Below, piece after piece: positions 1-5,458 of a stretch of DNA of 7,486 bases. Below the pieces are notes generated by a model, which ran no database searches, was not told where the DNA came from, and worked only from the letters and a program-made list of their open reading frames with translations. The stretch is from the NCBI GenBank assembly GCA_947456845.1, contig CANGUJ010000181.1, forward strand, positions 1-7,486, read 5' to 3'. The number at the start of each line of letters is the position of its first letter. Position 1 is the first letter of the stretch. The stretch comes from Burkholderiales bacterium. GTDB lineage: Bacteria > Pseudomonadota > Gammaproteobacteria > Burkholderiales > JAEUOS01. The translations under genes were made by a program, and so were the position numbers.

Positions 1-43
1 CGCGCTCGGGCCGACACTGCACGCCGTCCGCGCGCATGCCGCC

Positions 44-69
44 CCGCCGCGCGCGGCGGCCGTACGGCC
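44..69. repeat. Two fused perfect palindromes
   Basis: Bases 44-59 form a perfect 16-bp palindrome (CCGCCGCG followed by its reverse complement). Bases 58-69 form a perfect 12-bp palindrome, GGCCGTACGGCC. The two share 2 bp. Either could be an operator for a dimeric regulator of the Bug-hydrolase genes, or the stem of an upstream transcript's terminator, although no T-run follows. Seen directly; function is inference. Confidence 0.5.
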
Positions 70-96
70 AACCCCGCCGACACAGCCGGCACGACC

Positions 97-139
97 AAGA
101 CAAACCCAAGACAAACCCAAGACAACCGGAGACAACCCC
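97..139 (+). repeat. A/C-rich 11-bp tandem repeat leader with RBS
   Basis: The unit AAGACAAACCC is repeated exactly at 97-107 and 108-118. A third, imperfect copy starts at 119 and a further related AGACAACCCC ends at 139. The leader has no T and should be single-stranded in the mRNA. A GGAG at 128-131 sits 8 bases before the ATG at 140 and is the likely ribosome binding site. C/A-rich leaders before solute-binding-protein genes are the kind of site bound by GcvB-type small RNAs in enterobacteria; any such role here is inference. Confidence 0.6.
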
Positions 140-1129
140 ATGCAGCAGTTGCGCAGAAGCCTGTTCGTGCTTGCCGTGATGACCGGTATCGGCACCTTTC
201 TGGCGGCGGCCGGCGCCGCGCGGGCGCAGGCCTGGCCGGTGCGCCCGGTCACCCTGATCGTTCCCTACACGCCCGGCACCGGCATCGACATCATCGCGCG
301 CACGCTCGCGCCGCGGCTTTCCGAGCGCCTGGGCCAGGGTTTCGTGGTCGAGAACAAGCCGGGCGCCTCAGGAAACCTGGGCGCCGACGCGGTAGCCAAG
401 GCCAGGCCGGACGGCTACACCATGATGATCACGGTCAACACGTTCGTCATCACCCCGGCGCTGTTCAAGAGCCTGCCCTACGACCCGGTCAACGATTTCG
501 CCGTCGGCGGCCGGCTCGCCATGGGCAACATCGCGCTGGTGGTCAATCCCAATGTGCTCCCGGTGAAGACCCTCGACGAACTGGCCGCCTATGTGCGGGC
601 GCGCCCCGGCAAGGTGAACTACGGCTCGCCGGGCAACGGCACGCCGCAGCACCTGGCGGTCGAACTGCTCAAGCAGCGCCTCAATCTCGACATGGTGCAT
701 GTGCCCTACAAGGGCGCCGCCGCGGCCAACACCGACCTCCTTGGCGGGCAGATCTCGCTGATGGTGCTGCCGGTGCACACGGCGCTGCCATTCGCCAAGG
801 CGGGCAAGCTCAACGTCATCGCGGTGTCGGGCGAGAAGCGCTCCATTCTCGCGCCGGATTCGCCGAGCTTCGCCGAACTGGGCCTGAAGAATCTTGACAT
901 CGACCTGTATTTCTGGATCGCCGGGCCGAAAGGCACGCCCCCGGAGGTGATCCAGCGGATCAACCGCGAAACCGCGGCCGTGCTGGCCCTGCCGGAGGTG
1001 CGCGAGACGCTCATGAAGCAGGGCCTGGTGCCCGCGCACAGCGCGCCCGAGGAGATCGCCGGCATCATCAGGAACGACATCGAGCGCTGGAAGAAATTCA
1101 TTGTCGAGACGAAGATCACGGCTGATTGA
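140..1129 (+). CDS. Bug-family (TctC-like) periplasmic solute-binding protein
   Basis: This 329-residue protein has the full length and pattern of Bug receptors, the extracytoplasmic binding component of tripartite tricarboxylate transporters. A signal peptide is clear: basic QQLRRS, a hydrophobic core at residues 8-26, and likely cleavage after ARA (residues 27-29). Mature-protein hallmarks are AWPVRPVTLIVPYTPGTG at 31-48, ENKPGASGNLGADAVAKARP at 71-90 with DGYT next, GSPGNGTPQHLAVELL at 162-177, VPYKGAAAANTDLLGGQI at 188-205, and AGKLNVIAVS at 221-230. The family binds mainly organic acids through backbone contacts; the ligand cannot be read here. GGAG lies 8 bases before the ATG. A hydrolase gene follows after 42 bp on the same strand, suggesting an operon. 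No TctA or TctB membrane subunit is nearby, which is common for orphan Bug genes. Family assignment is secure; the substrate is unknown. Confidence 0.95.
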   Translation: MQQLRRSLFVLAVMTGIGTFLAAAGAARAQAWPVRPVTLIVPYTPGTGIDIIARTLAPRLSERLGQGFVVENKPGASGNLGADAVAKARPDGYTMMITVNTFVITPALFKSLPYDPVNDFAVGGRLAMGNIALVVNPNVLPVKTLDELAAYVRARPGKVNYGSPGNGTPQHLAVELLKQRLNLDMVHVPYKGAAAANTDLLGGQISLMVLPVHTALPFAKAGKLNVIAVSGEKRSILAPDSPSFAELGLKNLDIDLYFWIAGPKGTPPEVIQRINRETAAVLALPEVRETLMKQGLVPAHSAPEEIAGIIRNDIERWKKFIVETKITAD

Positions 1130-1130
1130 A

Positions 1131-1145
1131 GCGCCGCATCGGCGC
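1131..1145 (+). other. Small intergenic hairpin
   Basis: GCGCCG (1131-1136) and CGGCGC (1140-1145) form a perfect 6-bp stem with a CAT loop, starting 2 bases after the Bug stop codon. There is no T-run, so a full intrinsic terminator is unlikely. It could stabilise the 3' end of the binding-protein message or reduce read-through into the hydrolase gene. That function is inferred from position only. Confidence 0.4.
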
Positions 1146-1171
1146 GGCGCGATTCTTGAAGGGAAGACAAC

Positions 1172-2356
1172 ATGCACAAGTATGCGCGCCTCCTGGGCGC
1201 TGCCGCATTGCTGGCGGTCGTGCCGGCCGTGGCACAGATCGCGCCTTCGCGCACCTGGCCGGAGTTGAAGGAGGCGGTGCAGGACCGCGTCAACCGCAAC
1301 GCCTATCCGCTCACCGGCTACGACAAGGAGGAAGTGCGCGAAGTGCTCTCGCGCATCAACTCGCTCGACCGCGACGAATGGGCGCGTTCGTGGATGCAGC
1401 AGGGGGAGAAGCATTTCGCGCGTGCCCGGGCCGCCGAAAGCGGCGATCCGGCCAGGGCGCGCGAGGCTTACCTGGATGCCTGGCGCTATTTCGGCTTCGG
1501 CGCCTGGCCGACGCAGAACTCCGCGGGCAAGCGCGCCGCGCACGCGCGCGGCGCCGAGGCCTTCCGCGGCTTCGCGCGGCTGGCCAGCCCCGCCATCGAG
1601 GTCGTGCGCATTCCCTTCGAGGGCAAGGAGATCGTGGGCTACCTGCAACTGCCGGCCGGGCCGCGCCCGGCGCCGGTGGTCATGAGCGTGGGCGGCCTGG
1701 ACAGCTACAAGGAGTACGTGGTCGAGCAGTACGGCCCGGGCTATCTCGCCGCGGGCCTGGGCTACATCGCGCTGGACATGCCCGGCACGGGCGAGGCGCC
1801 GATCAAGATCGACGTGGGCGCCGAGCGCATCTTCTCGCGCGTGCTCGACTACCTGGCCACGCGCAATGACGTCGATGCCAGGCGCATCGGCATGATGGGC
1901 GTGTCATGGGGCGGTCACTGGGCCGGGCGCGTCGGCATCACCGAGAAAGACCGCCTGCGCGGCAGCGTCAACTGGGCCGGGCCGGTGGACGGCTACTTCC
2001 AGCGCGACTGGCAGACCAAGGCCCTGGGCACGCGGGAGTACCTGTTCGACCTGTTTGCCGCCCGTGCTGGGGTCTATGGCGCAGCCGATCTCGAAGCCTT
2101 TCTGGCCTACGGGCCGCGCATGTCGCTCAAGGCGGCCGGGTTGCTCGGAAAACCCTCGGCGCCGATGCTGCTGGTCAACGGCGAGCGCGATTCGCAGGTG
2201 CCGATCGAGGACCTCTACGTGATGCTGCGCGCCGGTACGCCCAAGGAGGCGTGGGTCAATCCGGAGGGCGGCCACATCGGCCGCGGGCCGGGGTGGCCGG
2301 ACACCCGCATCTTCCGCGAGGTGGTGGTGCCCTGGCTGGCGCGCACGCTCAGGTAG
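1172..2356 (+). CDS. Exported FrsA-like alpha/beta hydrolase
   Basis: This is a 394-residue serine hydrolase. The N terminus (residues 1-21, MHKYARLL, a hydrophobic core, then AVA) looks like a signal peptide cleaved before QIAPS, which puts the enzyme in the periplasm. Residues 30-140 are a helical segment containing YFGFGAWPTQN (106-116). The hydrolase core follows: IPFEGKEIVGYLQLP (147-161), VGGLDSYKEY (173-182, probable oxyanion region), nucleophile elbow GVSWGG with Ser245, acid Asp340 in NGERDSQVP, and base His368 in GGHIGRG. This two-part layout and the GLDSYKE motif match the FrsA / 2,6-dihydroxypseudooxynicotine hydrolase group, which includes esterases and C-C bond hydrolases. Substrate is unknown. 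AAGGGA at 1159-1164 lies 7 bases before the ATG. The gene follows the Bug gene by 42 bp and is probably co-transcribed. Members such as FrsA are cytoplasmic, so export is unusual. Fold and triad are secure; exact activity is not. Confidence 0.88.
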   Translation: MHKYARLLGAAALLAVVPAVAQIAPSRTWPELKEAVQDRVNRNAYPLTGYDKEEVREVLSRINSLDRDEWARSWMQQGEKHFARARAAESGDPARAREAYLDAWRYFGFGAWPTQNSAGKRAAHARGAEAFRGFARLASPAIEVVRIPFEGKEIVGYLQLPAGPRPAPVVMSVGGLDSYKEYVVEQYGPGYLAAGLGYIALDMPGTGEAPIKIDVGAERIFSRVLDYLATRNDVDARRIGMMGVSWGGHWAGRVGITEKDRLRGSVNWAGPVDGYFQRDWQTKALGTREYLFDLFAARAGVYGAADLEAFLAYGPRMSLKAAGLLGKPSAPMLLVNGERDSQVPIEDLYVMLRAGTPKEAWVNPEGGHIGRGPGWPDTRIFREVVVPWLARTLR

Positions 2357-2362
2357 CGCCAG

Positions 2363-2396
2363 CGGCGCGCCATGGCCGGTCGGGCGATGCGCGCCG
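2363..2396. terminator. Candidate bidirectional terminator stem-loop
   Basis: CGGCGCGC (2363-2370) pairs perfectly with GCGCGCCG (2389-2396), an 8-bp all-GC stem with an 18-base loop. It lies between the convergent stops of the hydrolase (2356) and the cupin (2404). Neither side has a T-run, so this is not a textbook intrinsic terminator. Position between converging genes is the main argument. Confidence 0.4.
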
Positions 2397-2403
2397 TGCC
2401 GCC

Positions 2404-2949
2404 TCAGCGCGCGCCGTCGAGCAGCACGAAGCAGATGCGCGCGGTCTTGTCGGAGCGGTTGGCCCAGGCGTGGTTGGTGCCGCGCTGGATCAGCACGTCG
2501 CCCTGCTTCATGAGGGTTTCGTTGTCGTCCATCACCGCCCAGATCTCGCCTTCGAGGATGATGGCGTAGTCCACCGTGTCGGTGCGGTGCATGCCCGGGT
2601 GGGCACCGTCGCGCTTGTCGTGATCGGCGTCGGCGAAGATGCCGCTGAAGGTGGCGGCGATCTGGCGGTTGCGTTCGGCGATGTCCTTGGATTCCGGCGG
2701 ATAGTCGATGATGCGCAGGATCGAGCCGCCGTTCTTCGGCGGCAGGATGCCCTTGTGGTCGGTGATCGTGTCGGGCACGTTGATCGGCGCCGGTGCGGCC
2801 TCGGTGCGCCAGATGTTGACGGCGCGGTAGTTGGGCCGGCCTTCGACGGTGCGGATGGCAGTGGCGGGCGCATCCTCGACGATGCGCGAGCGGCCATGGG
2901 CGTCGTCCTCGGTGACGAGGCGGCGGATCGGCGGCAGGGTGTAGCTCAT
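2404..2949 (-). CDS. Small single-domain cupin protein
   Basis: The protein has 181 residues. The chosen ATG at 2949 is preceded by GAGGAG 8 bases upstream; a TTG at 2967 in the same frame lacks such a site and lies at the expected transcription start. Residues 1-110 begin YTLPPIRRLVTEDD and contain PPKNGG (70-75). The C-terminal cupin barrel starts at HPGMHRTDTVDYAIILEGE (117-135), with His117, His121, Asp127 and Glu133/Glu135 as possible metal ligands. It continues with GDVLIQRGTNHAWANRS (150-166), where His160 is the conserved second-motif histidine. The spacing departs from the canonical HxH motif, as in a recurring proteobacterial group often found near Bug and catabolic genes. A dioxygenase, isomerase or decarboxylase role is possible. 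No signal peptide is seen, so it is probably cytoplasmic. Fold is secure; reaction is unknown. Confidence 0.9.
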   Translation of the reverse strand: MSYTLPPIRRLVTEDDAHGRSRIVEDAPATAIRTVEGRPNYRAVNIWRTEAAPAPINVPDTITDHKGILPPKNGGSILRIIDYPPESKDIAERNRQIAATFSGIFADADHDKRDGAHPGMHRTDTVDYAIILEGEIWAVMDDNETLMKQGDVLIQRGTNHAWANRSDKTARICFVLLDGAR

Positions 2950-2976
2950 GACGGGGTCTCCTCGCAAGAGGCGCCG

Positions 2977-2982
2977 ATCATA
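2977..2982 (-). promoter_or_regulatory. Candidate -10 box for the cupin gene
   Basis: Read on the minus strand the bases are TATGAT, 5 of 6 matches to TATAAT, lying 27 bases before the cupin ATG. The expected transcript would start near 2970 and include the GAGGAG site. No good -35 hexamer is seen 16-18 bases further upstream, so an activator may be needed, or the match may be chance. Confidence 0.4.
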
Positions 2983-3043
2983 CTCCGGCCCTCGTGTGGC
3001 GGCGCGTTGCGGAACGCCCGGCTGAAGCGCGCGGCGATGGCCC

Positions 3044-3139
3044 GCCCGGCCAATCGGCGCCGCCCGGCGACCAGGCTCGCGCGGTGCGATACGGTGCGCT
3101 GGCTCGGCCCGCTATACTTGCATGGCAGATTGGCCGGGC
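3044..3139. repeat. 12-bp perfect inverted repeat in divergent control region
   Basis: GCCCGGCCAATC (3044-3055) has its exact reverse complement GATTGGCCGGGC at 3128-3139, with 72 bases between. The arms bracket the -10-like TATACT at 3113-3118, and the right arm would lie just downstream of the transcription start. This is in the non-coding space between the divergent cupin and secreted-protein genes. Paired operator sites that loop DNA would look like this, as would a long-range mRNA or cruciform pairing. Seen directly; function is inference. Confidence 0.5.
3113..3118 (+). promoter_or_regulatory. Candidate -10 box for the secreted-protein gene
   Basis: TATACT matches TATAAT at 5 of 6 positions and ends 45 bases before the chosen ATG at 3164. 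Transcription would begin near 3125, so an in-frame ATG at 3122 could not be used, which supports the 3164 start. No convincing -35 hexamer is present at the normal spacing. Confidence 0.45.
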
Positions 3140-3163
3140 AAACCAGACCGGGAGATCCAGAAA

Positions 3164-3874
3164 ATGCTCGCAACACGCCTGCCCGATTCCATCGAACGAA
3201 GGCTCGCCGCACCGGCCGGCCGAGCCGGCACGAACCTCGGACGCGCGGTTGCCGCCTTCCTGATTCTTGTGGCTGCGGGCACGACCACGCTGTCGGCCGT
3301 CGCACAGGTCTCGGGCGGGGCATCAAGCGCGGCGCCCGGTTTGGTGGCCTCCCTGGTGCCCGAATTCGTGACCATGGACCAGAAACTCGCCGCGTCGGAC
3401 CAGGTGTTCGTCGGGGTCGGTCGGCGCATCTACCTGGTCGATGCAGGCGGGCGCGAAATCGCATTCGATGCGCGCAGCCGCGCGGCCCCTGGCGGCGAGG
3501 GCCGGCAGGCCATTCTCGAAGTCGCGGTCGAGCAGGAACTCAACGCGCCGAACGGCCAGCGCGCCAGCGGTGTGGCGAAATTTCTCCTCGAGGCTCCGTC
3601 CGGCGTCGGCGCGCAGCCGCCTACCTATGACGAACTGGCGGACAGGTTCATCGGCAGGAAGGGCATCTACTTCGCGCGCCGCCAGTTGCCGGCTGCCGGC
3701 CAGGCGGGTGCCGCCGGCGGCGCGCGCGCCGCGTTGCCGATGCTCCTTGCCCTGGTGAACACGCCGGCCCGGCGCGGCCCGGTCGACAACCCCCTGCCGA
3801 TCACCGAACTCGAAACCGTCCGGAACGCGCTGCTCGTCAACAGCCACAGCACAGAGGATCCGAACTGTTTCTAG
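3164..3874 (+). CDS. Secreted or membrane-anchored protein of unknown function
   Basis: I do not recognise this 236-residue protein. The ATG at 3164 has GGGAG 9 bases upstream. An N-terminal stretch with arginines (residues 11-27) leads into a hydrophobic segment at 28-47 (AVAAFLILVAAGTTTLSAVA), so it is exported or anchored, with possible cleavage before QVSGG. The mature part has alternating beta-like segments: SDQVFVGVGRRIYLVDAGG (78-96), AILEVAVEQELN (116-127), GVAKFLLEAPSG (136-147), then TYDELADRFIGRKGIYFARR (154-173). An Ala/Gly-rich linker follows at 177-190 and a hydrophobic LPMLLALV at 191-198. The order of a 'potential for/export of X' strand, a strand with long charged spacing and a 'GRKGIYF' strand resembles small secreted beta-barrel domains, but that is a weak impression. 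The only cysteine is residue 235, next to the C terminus. Its link to the flanking catabolic genes is unclear. Confidence 0.8.
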   Translation: MLATRLPDSIERRLAAPAGRAGTNLGRAVAAFLILVAAGTTTLSAVAQVSGGASSAAPGLVASLVPEFVTMDQKLAASDQVFVGVGRRIYLVDAGGREIAFDARSRAAPGGEGRQAILEVAVEQELNAPNGQRASGVAKFLLEAPSGVGAQPPTYDELADRFIGRKGIYFARRQLPAAGQAGAAGGARAALPMLLALVNTPARRGPVDNPLPITELETVRNALLVNSHSTEDPNCF

Positions 3875-3886
3875 GCGCGGCTAGAA
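3869..3886. promoter_or_regulatory. Operator-like dyad overlapping a stop codon and a -10 box
   Basis: TTCTAG (3869-3874) and CTAGAA (3881-3886) are exact reverse complements separated by GCGCGG, giving an 18-bp dyad. The left arm is the last codon plus TAG stop of the secreted-protein gene. The right arm overlaps the -10-like TAGAAT. The A/T-bearing arms stand out in this GC-rich DNA. The size fits a dimeric repressor site that would block RNA polymerase; a short hairpin in the mRNA is the alternative. Confidence 0.45.
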
Positions 3887-3887
3887 T
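3882..3887 (+). promoter_or_regulatory. Candidate -10 box for the monooxygenase-like gene
   Basis: TAGAAT matches TATAAT at 5 of 6 positions and lies 75 bases before the TTG start at 3963, implying a leader of about 70 bases. The -35 region at normal spacing (around 3859-3864) is a poor match. It sits just after the stop codon of the upstream gene, so the monooxygenase-like gene may have its own start of transcription. Confidence 0.45.
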
Positions 3888-3962
3888 CGGCGCATCGTTC
3901 ATCTGTCTGGCGCCCCGCCCGCCACTCGCGGATGCCGCGCAATCCCTGCCCATGGAGTCCGC

Positions 3963-5213
3963 TTGAACCCCAAAGACCTTCCCGCCGGGGCCGCCATCCC
4001 TGCCGACCATGACTGGGTCGCTCGCGCGCAGGCGCTCACGCCCATCCTCGATGCCGCCGCGCCGCGCATCGATGCCGCCAAGGGCTTGCCGCCCGATGTG
4101 CAGGACGCGATCTTCGACGCGCGCATGTTCCGCATGCTGTTGCCGCGCGCCTATGGCGGGGCCGAACTCGACCTGCCGACCTTTTTCGAGGTGGTGTACG
4201 CCATCGCGCGCGGCGACGCCAGCGCCGGCTGGACGGTGGCGCAAAGCAATGCCTGCGCGATGTCGGCGGCCTACATGGCGCCGCAGGCGGCTGCCGAGGT
4301 GTTCTGCAATCCGCGCGCGGTGCTGGCCTGGGGCTTTCCGCAGGGTCCCTGCCGCATGACGCCGGTCGACGGCGGCTGGCGCGTGACCGGCACCTGGGGG
4401 TTCGGCAGCGGCAGCCGCCATTCCACCTGGCTGGGCGGGCACTGCCAGGTGACCGATGCCGCCGGCGCGCCGCTCAGGAAGGCCGACGGTGCGCCGGTGG
4501 AGCGCACGGCGCTGTTTCCGCGCGCGGCGGTCACCATCGTCGACAATGCGTGGTCCGTGCTGGGCCTGCGCGGTACCGGCAGCGACACCTATGCCGTCGG
4601 CGACATGTTCGTGCCCGCCGAGCACACGGTGGTGCCGCGCGGGGTCGGGCAAGACCTGCAGTTGAACCGGGACGGCCGCGTCGATGTCGAGACCGAGCGG
4701 CGCGAGACCGGCCCCCTGTATCGCTTTTCTCCCACCGCGGCCTACCAGGCGGGATTCTCCGCGGTGGCGCTGGGCATCGCGCGGGCAATGCTGGATTCCT
4801 TCATCAAGCTGGCCGGCGAGAAGACGCCGTCCGGACAGGGCGTCATGCTGCGCGACAGCGCGGTGATCCAGACGCGGGTGGCCGTTTCCGAGGCGCGCAT
4901 CGCCTCCATGCGGGCCTGGCTGCTGCAATCCCTGCGCCAATCATGGGACGGCTGCGTCGCCACCGGGGCGCATGCCTACGAGCACCGCATGACCATGCGC
5001 CTGGCCTCGACCTATGCCATCGGCGAGGCGGCCAGGGTGGTCGAGGACGCCTATGCGGATGCCGGCGCCACCGCCATCTTCGATAGCCACCCGTTCGAGC
5101 GCCGCCTGCGCGACATGCATGCGGTGACGCAGCAGGTGCAGTCGCGCCCCATGCATCTGGAGACGGCAGGCCAGCATTTCCTGGGCCTTAAGCCCGGCAC
5201 GCGCTTCCTCTAG
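3963..5213 (+). CDS. Acyl-CoA dehydrogenase-fold flavoprotein, probable flavin-dependent monooxygenase
   Basis: The protein has 416 residues, a full-length acyl-CoA dehydrogenase fold. It starts at TTG, with GGAG 5 bases upstream; no in-frame ATG or GTG lies near. The helical N-terminal domain contains MLLPRAYGGAELDLPTFFEV (58-77) and GDASAGW (84-90). The middle beta domain has WRVTGTWGFGSGSRHSTW (139-156) and LGLRGTGSDTYAVGDMFVP (200-218). The C-terminal helical domain ends with RLRDMHAVTQQVQSRP (381-396) and His386. GDASAGW, the GxWxFxSG motif and a late conserved histidine in place of a clear catalytic glutamate resemble group D monooxygenases such as HsaA and HpaB/HpaH-type hydroxylases, which use reduced flavin to hydroxylate phenols. 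A partner flavin reductase is needed and none is in the window. An acyl-CoA dehydrogenase role is less likely but not excluded. The small ORF and CMD gene follow on the same strand. Confidence 0.9.
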   Translation: MNPKDLPAGAAIPADHDWVARAQALTPILDAAAPRIDAAKGLPPDVQDAIFDARMFRMLLPRAYGGAELDLPTFFEVVYAIARGDASAGWTVAQSNACAMSAAYMAPQAAAEVFCNPRAVLAWGFPQGPCRMTPVDGGWRVTGTWGFGSGSRHSTWLGGHCQVTDAAGAPLRKADGAPVERTALFPRAAVTIVDNAWSVLGLRGTGSDTYAVGDMFVPAEHTVVPRGVGQDLQLNRDGRVDVETERRETGPLYRFSPTAAYQAGFSAVALGIARAMLDSFIKLAGEKTPSGQGVMLRDSAVIQTRVAVSEARIASMRAWLLQSLRQSWDGCVATGAHAYEHRMTMRLASTYAIGEAARVVEDAYADAGATAIFDSHPFERRLRDMHAVTQQVQSRPMHLETAGQHFLGLKPGTRFL

Positions 5214-5228
5214 CGGCGCGGCCACCGC

Positions 5229-5264
5229 AGTAACCACAACCACAATCACACCACCACAACAAGG
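5229..5264 (+). promoter_or_regulatory. C/A-rich unstructured leader
   Basis: The stretch is almost only A and C (ACCACAACCACAATCACACC and onward) and ends in AAGG, a partial ribosome binding site 8 bases before the ATG at 5273. It resembles in composition the leader before the first Bug gene. It contains CACAACA, the core of the GcvB small-RNA target motif known from enterobacteria. No -10/-35 pair is seen, so the message probably continues from the monooxygenase-like gene. Confidence 0.45.
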
Positions 5265-5272
5265 TAGAAGAC

Positions 5273-5458
5273 ATGAGCGCCAGCAGCCGCCCGTTCCTCG
5301 GCCATTGCGCCGCTGCCTTGGCCGGCCCGAGCTTCATCGGCCGCGAACTCCTCGGCGGGCATGTCGCCTGCGCGCAGGCCAGGCGCCGCCCGGCATGGCT
5401 GCCGCGAGCGCGCATCAGCTGGATTTATCCGATCGACACGCAAGGGGTATTCGCATGA
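5273..5458 (+). CDS. Small ORF with Tat-signal-like start, coupled to the CMD gene
   Basis: The ORF has 61 codons. Its ATG follows AAGG by 8 bases, and its TGA overlaps the ATG of the CMD-family gene (ATGA at 5455-5458), a classic arrangement for translational coupling. The start, SSRPFLGHCAAALAGPSFIG (residues 4-23), resembles a Tat-type signal segment with RP in place of RR. Next come ACAQA (32-36) and RPAWLPRARISWIYP (39-53), which loosely recall the cleavage site and first strand of Bug proteins. It could be a leader peptide, a small exported protein, or the remnant of an exported protein gene whose body was deleted. Residues 37-61 match nothing I recognise. The region 5214-5454 holds nothing else gene-like. 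Confidence 0.4.
   Translation: MSASSRPFLGHCAAALAGPSFIGRELLGGHVACAQARRRPAWLPRARISWIYPIDTQGVFA

Larger units (their letters stand above)
1..139. other. Upstream region with no assignable gene
   Basis: No gene can be placed here. The stretch is so GC-rich and T-poor that all six frames are free of stop codons, so open frames mean nothing. A minus-strand ATG at 37-35 could start a divergent gene running off the left edge, but it has no ribosome binding site and only 12 codons are visible. No sigma-70-like -10/-35 pair is visible, so the promoter of the following Bug gene may lie to the left of the window. The recognisable content is two fused palindromes (44-69) and an A/C-rich repeated leader (97-139), listed separately. 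Confidence 0.5.

Noticed and set aside
1..37. Divergent gene starting at the minus-strand ATG at 37
   Set aside because: Only 12 codons are visible and there is no ribosome binding site; the region is too short to judge.
368..1648. Minus-strand 426-codon open frame across the Bug and hydrolase genes
   Set aside because: It is antisense to two well-supported genes, shows no recognisable motif, and has the His/Arg-rich make-up typical of shadow frames in GC-rich DNA.
2950..2967. TTG at 2967 as the cupin start
   Set aside because: The ATG at 2949 has GAGGAG at good spacing and gives the expected family N terminus; the TTG has no such site and lies at the predicted transcription start.
3122..3163. 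ATG at 3122 as the start of the secreted-protein gene
   Set aside because: No ribosome site precedes it, and it lies at or before the transcription start expected from TATACT at 3113-3118. The ATG at 3164 has GGGAG upstream.
1906..3630. Plus-strand 574-codon open frame from the hydrolase through the cupin to the secreted gene
   Set aside because: It overlaps three better genes, crosses the divergent promoter region, and is Arg/Gly/Ala-rich without motifs. Lack of stops reflects high GC.
1138..3892. Recurring octamer ATCGGCGC after -10-like boxes and elsewhere (for example 1138, near 2784, 3053, near 3886)
   Set aside because: It also occurs inside coding sequence and is GC-rich enough to recur by chance in this genome, so I do not call it a regulatory motif.
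3837..4940. Minus-strand 367-codon open frame opposite the monooxygenase-like gene
   Set aside because: Antisense to a gene with clear family motifs, and its product shows no domain.
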